From: Treponema sp. | GTDB lineage: Bacteria > Spirochaetota > Spirochaetia > Treponematales > Breznakiellaceae | DNA: 26,920 nucleotides | Direction of reading: 5' to 3' | NCBI GenBank assembly: GCA_009785045.1 | Contig: WQXC01000005.1 | Span: 1-26,920 of the forward strand | Shown here: one piece after another, positions 14,078 to 21,442 of the stretch | Layout: the number at the start of each line of letters is the position of its first letter | Numbering within the stretch: the stretch's first letter is position 1 | Position numbers and translations under genes: made by a program | Notes under the pieces: generated by a model | What the model was told of the DNA's origin: nothing | The model's input: only the letters and a program-made list of their open reading frames with translations | Databases searched by the model: none

Positions 14078-16243
14078 CAAGCGAGCGCTGACTCTGTCGA
14101 TCATTTCTTTAAAAATACCGCCTTCTCTTTTAAACAGGCAGATGAACGGATTGTCCTCGGGGTTTCCAAGTACCTGTTCTCTTTCTGCCTCGTTTCGGAA
14201 AGTAGCATTTTTAAAAGCGTTACTGTAATCTTTCGCTCTGCTTTCGTAAATTTGCTCTTCCATCCAGCGGCGGATATTCATAACTGCGATAAGTTCATTT
14301 TGCAGCGCTAAAGCATCCAAAGGTTTATCTGTCCCATGAAGATACGCAAGTACAGCCCACGCATGGCGGCATTTATCCAGCGGATACGACTCTTCCCAAA
14401 GATCGTAGACACTATGTATTTCGTCCCAGTTTTTATATTTACCTTCGCCGATTTTTTTTCGCAGTTCGTCAACCCGGAATGCGGGAACAATTTGCCCTCC
14501 CATGTTGACCCAATCCTTTATTCTTTTTTCCGGCGAAGGCGAACCCAAAAGTTCAAAGAACTCACTTGTATCAAGTTCAGGGTGTTGATCAAGATATGCG
14601 GCAATTTTTTTTATGGCATAATAACGCAGCATCTGACGGTATGCATCGATGGCTTCAAGCGGTTTTATTATCACTTGCCCGCGGCTGCTGTTTTCAAAAT
14701 CTTTGCATGGTATTTTTCGTATGTTACCTTCACCTGCCGTGTCCGCAGGTAAAAGCCCGGACTCATTCAATAAGCCGTCAAGAAGAGTTAATGCGGCGAT
14801 AATTTCTTCTGCAGTATCCGGCGCAAGATAATCAATTTCTACCCGCTGAATTTTTACCTCCCGTTTGTCACGGCTTTTTGTTTTCCAGGAATTACGTTCA
14901 AGCGCATAAAGATTAAACATCCAGTAATAAGCAGGCATAACTTCCAGGCGATTTTTGTGAACATTATTTATAACCAGCGAAAATGGCAGCGGAATATTAA
15001 GTTCCGATGGATACTCACCCTTGGCGATAATCACAAACGAAGCAAATATGCTTGAATGCTTAAGGCTGACAGCCAGCCCCGGCCAAAAACCGCGCTTTGC
15101 CCGAATCTCTCCGTCATTGGCGCGGCTGTTGTGATTGCTGCCAATTGTAGCTGCTGCAGCCATATTTGACATTCCCTGAATAAGGCTTGCAATTAAAAAT
15201 GAATTGTTATGGTGCTGCTCATGCACAGGAAAAATTAAATTATTAAGTATTTCGCAGCATGATACAGTGGAATTATCTCCCAATACAGAATGGATCAGAC
15301 GCGCCCCGTATTTTAAATTACTGTTTCTGCCCATAATAAAACGCACTGCTTTTGACCCGTAAAAAACATTGCACGCGTATCCAACAATGCCGTTTACCAT
15401 TTCTACGCCTTCACCTATTTGCGTCGGCTCTTCGGCAGATGATAAAATCGTAATATTTTTAAGTTTATTTGCGCCTTTAATGTAAGCGTTTTCTCCCACT
15501 ACAGTGTCTTTAATAATCGCGCAGCTTTTAATAACAGCGCCGTTGCCGATTATCCCGTAACTGCCCCTTAAGCCGCCGTATTGTTTTTGTGTCATCTCGG
15601 TTAATTTTTCTGTAAGTCTTACATCATCACGATACGCTGCCCATAAATAAGCATCTGCGGCTATCATTTTTTCGAACGCCAGAATGGAACGTCCGCCTGC
15701 TTCGTTCATTACATCGATCCAGACACGCACCTCTTCGTCTTCGCCGTCTTTGATAGCGCCGTTTCCGAACTTTGCATGGTTAGTCGTCTGCAGTTCATTT
15801 ACTTCGGAGAGAATACAATTATTCCCGATTATGTAATGGGAAACATATGCGCAATTTTGAATAGCCGTATCATCGCCAATGTCGCAGGAAATAATAATAC
15901 TGTTACGGATACCTACAGGTACGCAAAAATCATTATGCCTTAAAAAAACCTTTTGCAAAGATCCGATACGTACAAGCCCGTAAAACTCACAGTCGCGAAT
16001 CAGGGAAGGTTCAAACGGATCGCTTACAAGAAAATTATCCCAATTTGGACAATGGTTTCTGTTATTACGAAGTATCTCTATTTCTTCGGCTTTAAGTTTT
16101 CGCCAATCACCCGGTTTTTTATAGAACCGCTCTGCCTGCTGGGCATTTCTAAGCCAGTATTCATCGGCGCCTGGAGGAAGAAATTCGGCAGGAATAAAAT
16201 CGAAACCGTGGCGATCAAGCGGCAGAATGTTCTTTGCTTTCAT
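14069..16243 (-). CDS. DUF4954 family protein with left-handed beta-helix region
   Basis: A 724-residue cytoplasmic protein that resembles DUF4954 (found mainly in spirochaetes and Bacteroidetes). Residues about 75-370 show irregular hexapeptide-like repeats (VRIGSLQKVFL, IISCDIGDDTAIQNCAYVSHYIIGNNC, GNGAVIKSCAIIKDTVVGENAYIKGANKL, YGARLIHSVLGDNSTVSCCEI) as in acyl- and nucleotidyl-transferases with a left-handed beta-helix. A histidine/asparagine-rich stretch (VHEQHHNNSFLIASLIQG, GSNHNSRANDGEI) could line an active site. The C-terminal third is helical. The substrate is unknown; a sugar-nucleotide-related role is only a guess from the fold. No Shine-Dalgarno is seen, and a TATAAT lies 7 nt before the ATG. 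Confidence 0.85.
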   Translation of the reverse strand: MKAKNILPLDRHGFDFIPAEFLPPGADEYWLRNAQQAERFYKKPGDWRKLKAEEIEILRNNRNHCPNWDNFLVSDPFEPSLIRDCEFYGLVRIGSLQKVFLRHNDFCVPVGIRNSIIISCDIGDDTAIQNCAYVSHYIIGNNCILSEVNELQTTNHAKFGNGAIKDGEDEEVRVWIDVMNEAGGRSILAFEKMIAADAYLWAAYRDDVRLTEKLTEMTQKQYGGLRGSYGIIGNGAVIKSCAIIKDTVVGENAYIKGANKLKNITILSSAEEPTQIGEGVEMVNGIVGYACNVFYGSKAVRFIMGRNSNLKYGARLIHSVLGDNSTVSCCEILNNLIFPVHEQHHNNSFLIASLIQGMSNMAAAATIGSNHNSRANDGEIRAKRGFWPGLAVSLKHSSIFASFVIIAKGEYPSELNIPLPFSLVINNVHKNRLEVMPAYYWMFNLYALERNSWKTKSRDKREVKIQRVEIDYLAPDTAEEIIAALTLLDGLLNESGLLPADTAGEGNIRKIPCKDFENSSRGQVIIKPLEAIDAYRQMLRYYAIKKIAAYLDQHPELDTSEFFELLGSPSPEKRIKDWVNMGGQIVPAFRVDELRKKIGEGKYKNWDEIHSVYDLWEESYPLDKCRHAWAVLAYLHGTDKPLDALALQNELIAVMNIRRWMEEQIYESRAKDYSNAFKNATFRNEAEREQVLGNPEDNPFICLFKREGGIFKEMIDRVSARLSS

Positions 16244-16250
16244 ACCTTAA

Positions 16251-16280
16251 ATTATACAATATTGATATTGATTTACTCAA
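16251..16280 (-). promoter_or_regulatory. Promoter of the DUF4954 gene, near-leaderless
   Basis: On the minus strand TTGAGT (16275-16280), an 18-nt spacer and a perfect TATAAT (16251-16256). The -10 box ends 7 nt before the ATG at 16243, so transcription would begin at or next to the start codon. Confidence 0.6.
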
Positions 16281-16360
16281 GCAAGGAATTGTTAAGAATA
16301 ACCCGCAAAACGATATTTTTTAACAGATCTATGTTATAATGCAATAATTGGAGAAAAATA

Positions 16361-16810
16361 ATGTCTGATAATCGTACCAAACTGATTAACTGGAACAAAT
16401 CATTTGAATGCGGCATAAAACAACTTGATGAGCAGCATAAAGCTCTGGTTGATCTGGTAAACGAAATGTTTCAAAATATCACCGGAAACGAAAAACAGGA
16501 AAATGATTATTTTGATAAAATCTACCATAAAGCTGCGGACAGTATAAAGGAACATTTTATTACAGAAGAAAGGATTCTTTCTGCAACAAAATACGCAGGT
16601 TATGCCGAACATAAAAAAGCCCATAAACTTTTTACATTAAGTATCAATAATGAACTAAGAAAACATGAATCCGGAAAAAAAATATCGCTTTCGTATTTTA
16701 CCGGATATATAAAAGACTGGATACTTTCTCACATAGCAGTAATGGATAAACAGTACTTTGAATACTTTAAGCAAATAGCCACCAGCGGAAAAGATGTAAA
16801 AATTCAGTAG
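16361..16810 (+). CDS. Bacteriohemerythrin
   Basis: A 149-residue single-domain hemerythrin, a four-helix bundle that binds O2 at a non-heme di-iron centre. All seven ligands are present in the right order: His26 (LDEQH), His65 and Glu69 (EHFITEE), His84 and His88 (EHKKAH), His124 and Asp129 (SHIAVMD). The N-terminal INWNKSFECGIKQLDEQHKALVDLVN is typical. There is no signal peptide, so it is cytoplasmic. In anaerobes such proteins are thought to bind, store or sense oxygen, or protect oxygen-sensitive enzymes; the window also encodes an iron-sulfur hydrogenase-type sensor. A TATAAT (16335-16340) and GGAGA Shine-Dalgarno precede it. The HTH gene begins 36 nt after its stop. Confidence 0.93.
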   Translation: MSDNRTKLINWNKSFECGIKQLDEQHKALVDLVNEMFQNITGNEKQENDYFDKIYHKAADSIKEHFITEERILSATKYAGYAEHKKAHKLFTLSINNELRKHESGKKISLSYFTGYIKDWILSHIAVMDKQYFEYFKQIATSGKDVKIQ

Positions 16811-16837
16811 TTGAAAATGTCTGATCTTTGGTATAAT
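16811..16837 (+). promoter_or_regulatory. Candidate promoter of the HTH/carbohydrate-binding gene
   Basis: TTGAAA (16811-16816) and a perfect TATAAT (16832-16837) separated by only 15 nt, shorter than ideal. The -10 box ends 9 nt before the ATG at 16847, and there is no Shine-Dalgarno. Confidence 0.4.
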
Positions 16838-16846
16838 AATACCGAT

Positions 16847-17566
16847 ATGAAAGCAGAGAATGCAGGAACAGCTCAGCAAACCTCAGGTTTGACGCCTCGA
16901 GAACAGGAAATATTTAATCTATTGCTTGCAGGAAAAGCGCCAAAAGAGATAGCCTATAACTTAAAAATCAGTTATTCAACCTTTCTTACTCATCAGAAAA
17001 AAATATACCAGAAACTTGGCATTCACACCATTAACGAGTTTTTAACAAAATGTCTGCCAGATAAATTTGACTGGAAGTCTCCCGATGTTTTTTCGCGAGT
17101 AACTGTATTCAGAGATAAACTTGGCTCAAAAATAAATTTAATGATAAAAACCGAAAAAATTGATGGTCATGAAGTTCCCTGTCATTATATAAAAGGATCC
17201 CTTGCTGATAATCCGTATGTTTATGCCGGGATTTATATTCAACCCGATTCTGCCGAGCTTAAAGTTATAAAAACAACATCCTCTTTTTCGTTTAATGTTT
17301 TGGGAGACGGCAATAGCTATAACGCCATGTTAACAACTTCCGATTCCAGAACAATCGGCGAAGAAAATCATTTTAGAAAAACATTTAAAACAAATAAAAA
17401 TGAAATATCCCATATTACCATTAACATAAATGAACTAGTACAACACGAAGACTTTGGAAAAAAGGTTACGTTTATTCAAAACAATGTTGAAGGCATTAAA
17501 TTTGAAATTTCAGGATATAAAGGAAATTTCAAGTTAAAAATATGGGATATAAAGTTTTCCTCATAA
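16847..17566 (+). CDS. LuxR-type HTH regulator with C-terminal carbohydrate-binding-like domain
   Basis: A 239-residue protein from ATG 16847. A LuxR/GerE-type helix-turn-helix lies at the N-terminus: LTPREQEIFNLLLAGKAPKE, then IAYNLKISYSTFLTHQKKIYQKLGIHT. After a linker, about 150 residues form an all-beta region (FSFNVLGDGNSYNAMLTTSD, NHFRKTFKT, SHITININELVQ, GIKFEISGYKGNFKLKIWDIKF) resembling the CBM11/CIA30 galactose-binding-like sandwich. The order is reversed from normal LuxR regulators, where the HTH is C-terminal. There is no signal peptide, so it should act in the cytoplasm. I infer that it senses a sugar and controls the GH5 gene 97 nt downstream. The start is uncertain: in-frame TTG 16811 and ATG 16817 also exist, none with a Shine-Dalgarno. 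Confidence 0.75.
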   Translation: MKAENAGTAQQTSGLTPREQEIFNLLLAGKAPKEIAYNLKISYSTFLTHQKKIYQKLGIHTINEFLTKCLPDKFDWKSPDVFSRVTVFRDKLGSKINLMIKTEKIDGHEVPCHYIKGSLADNPYVYAGIYIQPDSAELKVIKTTSSFSFNVLGDGNSYNAMLTTSDSRTIGEENHFRKTFKTNKNEISHITININELVQHEDFGKKVTFIQNNVEGIKFEISGYKGNFKLKIWDIKFSS

Positions 17567-17590
17567 AATATCACAATATCTTGTGATATT
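17567..17590. promoter_or_regulatory. Perfect 10-bp palindrome between regulator and cellulase genes
   Basis: AATATCACAA (17567-17576), a 4-nt spacer and TTGTGATATT (17581-17590) form a perfect inverted repeat starting directly after the regulator stop codon. There is no following T-run, so a terminator is less likely. Its place 73 nt before the GH5 start suggests an operator, possibly for the adjacent HTH protein. Confidence 0.5.
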
Positions 17591-17663
17591 AAAATTAAAT
17601 ATTCAACAGTATTCTTAAATTATATTGCTGTGTAGAAGCAGACATATTTTTTAAGGAGAACTT

Positions 17664-19514
17664 ATGAAAAAGATTATAATATTAATTGGAGTTATTTCAT
17701 TTTTAGCAATATCCGGATTATTCATAGCTGCTTGTGACCCTAACGATGATAATGGTGACGAAGATAGCAGCAAGGGTGAGCAAACTGTTGATCCAAGACC
17801 TGAAAGCCCAGAACCAATGTCTTCAAAAACTGCCATGTTGTATTTTAATGACGAGGGAATTACTTTAGGTATTAACATTGGGAATACACTTGAAGCCGTT
17901 CAAAATTGGGCTCCTTATAGTCCGCAGAATCCTAAAGCTATTGAAACAGCATGGGGAAATCCAAAAATAAACCAGGCGTATTTTACCGGCTTAGAACAAC
18001 TTGGATTTAATATTATCAGAATACCTGTAAGCTGGATGGGGCATATCGGACCTGCTCCAGATTACATAATAGATGAAGCACATCTGCGGCGTGTTGCCGA
18101 AGTTGTAAATTATGCAAGAGAAGCGGAACTTAAAGCATTTATTAATGTTCATCATGACGGTAATCAAAGTCATGGCTGGGAAGGCTGGCTTGATATAAAT
18201 AAGGTTGTTGCAGGTGATACAAGCATAACCGACAAATTTGAAAAAATTTGGATACAAATAGCTGAGTATTTTAAAGACTATGGCGACTACCTGATGTTTC
18301 AGGGATTTAACGAAATACATAGAGGAGACTGGGGATATAACGCTACCCCACAGGAGTATAATGTAATTAATGACTGGAATCAGAAATTCACAAATGCGGT
18401 ACGTAGTACAGGCGGCAATAACACCTATCGTTATCTTTTATATTACGGTTACATGACGAGTAACCACATCGCAAGCGCTCATTATGACACATTCAAACTG
18501 CCGACAGATACAAGCGCAGGCAGACAAATAGTAGGTTTTCATTTTTATCATCCTTTTTCTTTTTCACACGATGGTACTACTCACAGTTGGAATACTGCCA
18601 CAGGAGCTCTTGATTTTAATGGCTGGGGCGGCGGATGGAATGAGCAAGCTATTACCGAAGTTTTTAACAATTTTAAAACAAAGTTTGTTAACAATGGTAT
18701 TCCTGTTATAATTGGTGAAAATGGTCCCGCTCGGTATGTGCCTTACAATGGTAATACAGGATATAATGCCACAAATGTTACAACCGCACAACAAAGCAGA
18801 CTTTTATATATTGATTGTTTATACGGCAAAGCAAGAGAAAACGGAATTATTCCATTTTACTGGGAATTTGGTGCAAGTTATATCACTCAACCCAATCCTG
18901 AATTTCCTGATTTTTGTTTAATCAACCGTAATAACGGTCAGCCTAATTCACAGGAAAGCAGAACAGTTATTGAACGAATGGTATCTGCGGTTAATAACGC
19001 TACGCCACCTACTCCTCCTATTGGTGACGTTACCTACAATTTGGGCACAACATACACATGGACACATGAGAACAGTGTAAGAGGCTGGGAAATAACTCCG
19101 GAGATCAGAGCAAAAATTGCTGACGGAAGTATCAAATATTTTGTTATAGGTCTCAATGCCGCTTCTATTTCTACAGCCGGCGGTTTAAACGGAATAGGAA
19201 TGATATTTAATGCCAGCAATTTTTCATACAGCCAGCACGATAAAGCTTTTCCATGGTTTCATGCTGAAGGAAAAACAGAATATAACTCTGCATGGAACGG
19301 CTGGATACCTTATGCGGATTTAATCGGTACTTACGGCGCAGGTGTTGTAGATGGTGTTGTGTATCTTCAATACGATTTAAGACAGCATCCAAATTACAAT
19401 CCCTTTAGAACAGCGGTACCTTCGGCAACATGGGCGCAGTTTGGTATGTATGTTCATGAAGCGTGGGATGGTAAAACCTGGCATTCTGTTTCAACTGCGT
19501 TTTTTAAGGAATAG
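17664..19514 (+). CDS. Surface-anchored GH5 family glycoside hydrolase (probable endo-beta-glucanase)
   Basis: A 616-residue predicted lipoprotein with lipobox IAAC (Cys24) and an acidic linker (about 25-52). Residues about 55-445 form a GH5 barrel: GINIGNTLEA, LGFNIIRIPVSW (113-124), INVHHDG (160-166), the acid/base Glu217 in GFNEIH, HFYHP around His296, the nucleophile Glu352 in IIGENG, and PFYWEFG near 400. GH5 enzymes cut beta-1,4-glucans or related hemicelluloses with retention of configuration; cellulose, glucan, xyloglucan or mannan cannot be told apart here. Residues about 455-616 form a second, probably beta-rich domain that I do not recognise (TYNLGTTYTWTHEN...GWEI), possibly carbohydrate-binding. 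AAGGAG precedes the start, and a terminator follows. Confidence 0.92.
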   Translation: MKKIIILIGVISFLAISGLFIAACDPNDDNGDEDSSKGEQTVDPRPESPEPMSSKTAMLYFNDEGITLGINIGNTLEAVQNWAPYSPQNPKAIETAWGNPKINQAYFTGLEQLGFNIIRIPVSWMGHIGPAPDYIIDEAHLRRVAEVVNYAREAELKAFINVHHDGNQSHGWEGWLDINKVVAGDTSITDKFEKIWIQIAEYFKDYGDYLMFQGFNEIHRGDWGYNATPQEYNVINDWNQKFTNAVRSTGGNNTYRYLLYYGYMTSNHIASAHYDTFKLPTDTSAGRQIVGFHFYHPFSFSHDGTTHSWNTATGALDFNGWGGGWNEQAITEVFNNFKTKFVNNGIPVIIGENGPARYVPYNGNTGYNATNVTTAQQSRLLYIDCLYGKARENGIIPFYWEFGASYITQPNPEFPDFCLINRNNGQPNSQESRTVIERMVSAVNNATPPTPPIGDVTYNLGTTYTWTHENSVRGWEITPEIRAKIADGSIKYFVIGLNAASISTAGGLNGIGMIFNASNFSYSQHDKAFPWFHAEGKTEYNSAWNGWIPYADLIGTYGAGVVDGVVYLQYDLRQHPNYNPFRTAVPSATWAQFGMYVHEAWDGKTWHSVSTAFFKE

Positions 19515-19537
19515 ATTTTTCACAGCGGATTTGACAG

Positions 19538-19568
19538 AAGGCTGCCTCGCAAAGGCAGCCTTTTTTTT
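19538..19568 (+). terminator. Intrinsic terminator after the GH5 gene
   Basis: AAGGCTGCC (19538-19546), a 7-nt loop and GGCAGCCTT (19554-19562), running into eight T (19561-19568). This is a classic rho-independent terminator closing the cellulase transcription unit. The following 140 nt up to the pheS stop show nothing further. Confidence 0.93.
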
Positions 19569-19707
19569 AATCTGGCAATTTATTGGAAATAATGAACAAT
19601 TTGATTATGGAAAAACTTGCTAAAGTATCTGCTGTTCTTTAACTTAGATAACAGGTCTTTTATGCAAAACAAGAATGTTTGCCATATATAATAATAAAAA
19701 CCCGCAG

Positions 19708-21345
19708 CTACCCCGCCTTTGCGCGTCTTAGCCTTACATTTTCAATATCGTAACTAAAAAGCTCTCGCAGGTCATTTAAACCAAGAGCCATAAGCGCCAT
19801 GCGGTCTATGCCAATGCCCCAGGCGGCAACGGGTACGTTCACGCCAAGAGAAGCGGTTACTTCCGGGCGGAAAATGCCGGAGCCGCCAAGTTCAAACCAG
19901 CCAAGCACAGGGTGTTTTATGTGCACTTCTATCGATGGTTCTGTAAACGGGAAATATCCGGGAACATATTTTACTTCTTTGGCGCCGGCAACTTCGCAGG
20001 CAAACATTTCAAGCATTCCCAAAAGCGTGCGAAGGTTTACGTTTTCGCCTAACACAATGCCTTCTGTCTGATAAAAGTCCGGCAGGTGAGTCGCGTCTAC
20101 GCGATCGCAGCGGAAACAGCGGGCAATGCCAAAATACTTGCCGGGGATTTTTGCTGTGGGCAGTTGTTTTGCCGAAAGTACAGTCCCTTGAGAGCGAAGA
20201 ATAAGGCGCTTTGTAAAATCGCGATCAAAACCGTAACTCCAGCCGCGGCTGCCGGTTGTGCCGCCGTTTTCGTGGGTAGACGCTACATTGGAAAGCCATG
20301 GTTCGTCAATTGCTTTTGCCCGCGCAACACCGTCCTTGCCGTCCGAAACACTGTACGCATCATGAATATCGCGGGCAGAATGAAACTGCGGCATAAAAAG
20401 CGCGTCAGAATTCCAAAACTCAGTTTCAACTAACGGACCTTCAAATTCTTCAAAACCAAGCGAAGATAATTTATCTTTTACATTTTCAAGAAATTTAGCG
20501 TAAGGATTACTGCGTCCCGGCGTTAACCGGACAGGCGGTGTTTTAACATTGTAGGAGCGGAATGTTTTTCCCTTCCAGCTGCCGTCTTCCAGCATTACCT
20601 GGGTGAGAGAACCAACTTCGTCTCCTGTGATTCCTGCGTCTTTAAGAGCCTGCGCTGTTTCGGCAGCCGGGACTGAACCGTCATCTGCAACGGTAAAACC
20701 AAAAAAAACTGTTTCTCTTTCTATCTGACGGAACGGCGCATCTGCAGCTCCGCGTTTTTTTGCGATAGTGCGAATGAATAACTTCTCGGTTTCGTCAAGA
20801 GAAGCTTCTGCAAGCACGCCGTTATTTGTAATAACTTTTATTAATAAACCTTTAATAAGTTTAAAATGCGCAAGAACCGGGTTTTTTGAAGGATCGTCAA
20901 GAGAATCCAGCGGCAGTGTTATAACCACCTTTTTATCGCCGTCCATCGCTAAAACGCCAAGTTTGGAAAGACTTCCAAAAGCGCTGCCAATGTCTTTATT
21001 TTCCATTTTGAGAGCTTCGGCAATATCAGGCAGTCGCGGTCTGTCTTCCGCCTGTTTAATCCTTTGCCGTATTAATTCAAGAATTCTCTCTTCGGGACTG
21101 CCCTTTTCTTTCCATTCCTGGCCAAGCCCTGTAATTTCGTAAAAAACCGCAGTTTCCCGCCGTATTTCGCTAATCAGCCCCTTGCCCGTAAGCCAGGAAA
21201 GCGCCTGGTTGCCATTCCCCGGTTTAAAACCCAGTTCCTGCTCAACTTTTTCGATAGACAGTTCATCACCCTTCTTGTATGCAAGCAGGATACGCACTTC
21301 CAGAGGATGTAAATTTTTTACAACGTTTTTTATATCAATTGACAT
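19708..21345 (-). CDS. pheS: Phenylalanyl-tRNA synthetase alpha subunit, archaeal/eukaryotic type
   Basis: A 545-residue alpha subunit, much longer than the roughly 330-350 of typical bacterial PheS because the N-terminal third contains winged-helix domains (LHPLEVRILLAYKKGDELSI, then QALSWLTGKGLISE) found in archaeal and eukaryotic enzymes. The class II catalytic core follows: FRCDRVDATHLPDFYQTEG (motif 2 region), GYFPFTEPSIEV, LGWFELGGSGIFRPEV, and motif 3 AWGIGIDRMALMALGLNDLR. It pairs with PheT to aminoacylate tRNA-Phe. The start is taken as ATG 21345 (MSIDIKNVVKNLHP). An in-frame TTG at 21363 would add six hydrophobic residues but has AAGG about 9 nt upstream, so it cannot be excluded. 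It is divergent from the GGDEF gene. Confidence 0.95.
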   Translation of the reverse strand: MSIDIKNVVKNLHPLEVRILLAYKKGDELSIEKVEQELGFKPGNGNQALSWLTGKGLISEIRRETAVFYEITGLGQEWKEKGSPEERILELIRQRIKQAEDRPRLPDIAEALKMENKDIGSAFGSLSKLGVLAMDGDKKVVITLPLDSLDDPSKNPVLAHFKLIKGLLIKVITNNGVLAEASLDETEKLFIRTIAKKRGAADAPFRQIERETVFFGFTVADDGSVPAAETAQALKDAGITGDEVGSLTQVMLEDGSWKGKTFRSYNVKTPPVRLTPGRSNPYAKFLENVKDKLSSLGFEEFEGPLVETEFWNSDALFMPQFHSARDIHDAYSVSDGKDGVARAKAIDEPWLSNVASTHENGGTTGSRGWSYGFDRDFTKRLILRSQGTVLSAKQLPTAKIPGKYFGIARCFRCDRVDATHLPDFYQTEGIVLGENVNLRTLLGMLEMFACEVAGAKEVKYVPGYFPFTEPSIEVHIKHPVLGWFELGGSGIFRPEVTASLGVNVPVAAWGIGIDRMALMALGLNDLRELFSYDIENVRLRRAKAG

Positions 21346-21365
21346 TATAATAAAAACTACCAAAA

Positions 21366-21383
21366 ATTGACCTTGCGGTCAAT
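21366..21383. other. Small palindrome between pheS and the GGDEF gene
   Basis: ATTGACC-TTGC-GGTCAAT, a perfect 7-bp inverted repeat. Read on the minus strand the loop is GCAA, a stable GNRA-type tetraloop, and the TTGACC could serve as a pheS -35 box, although the 17-nt-spaced -10 (TAGTTT) is poor. It could be an operator or an mRNA hairpin; nothing decides between them. Confidence 0.4.
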
Positions 21384-21406
21384 AGAAGAAATCAGACAAT
21401 CTTTTG

Positions 21407-21435
21407 TTGATTTATTTTAAAAACTGTAATAAAAT
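21407..21435 (+). promoter_or_regulatory. Promoter of the GGDEF/hydrogenase-sensor operon
   Basis: TTGATT (21407-21412), a 17-nt spacer and TAAAAT (21430-21435). The -10 box ends 7 nt before the ATG at 21443 and no Shine-Dalgarno is present, so the operon mRNA may be leaderless. Confidence 0.6.
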
Positions 21436-21442
21436 ACGATTT

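Noticed and set aside
17567..17590. Terminator after the HTH gene
   Set aside because: The stem is AT-rich and has no T-run on the plus strand; an operator is more plausible.
21404..21442. TTG start that would lengthen the REC-GGDEF protein by 13 residues
   Set aside because: The region is a promoter (TTGATT-17-TAAAAT), and the REC domain begins naturally at ATG 21443.
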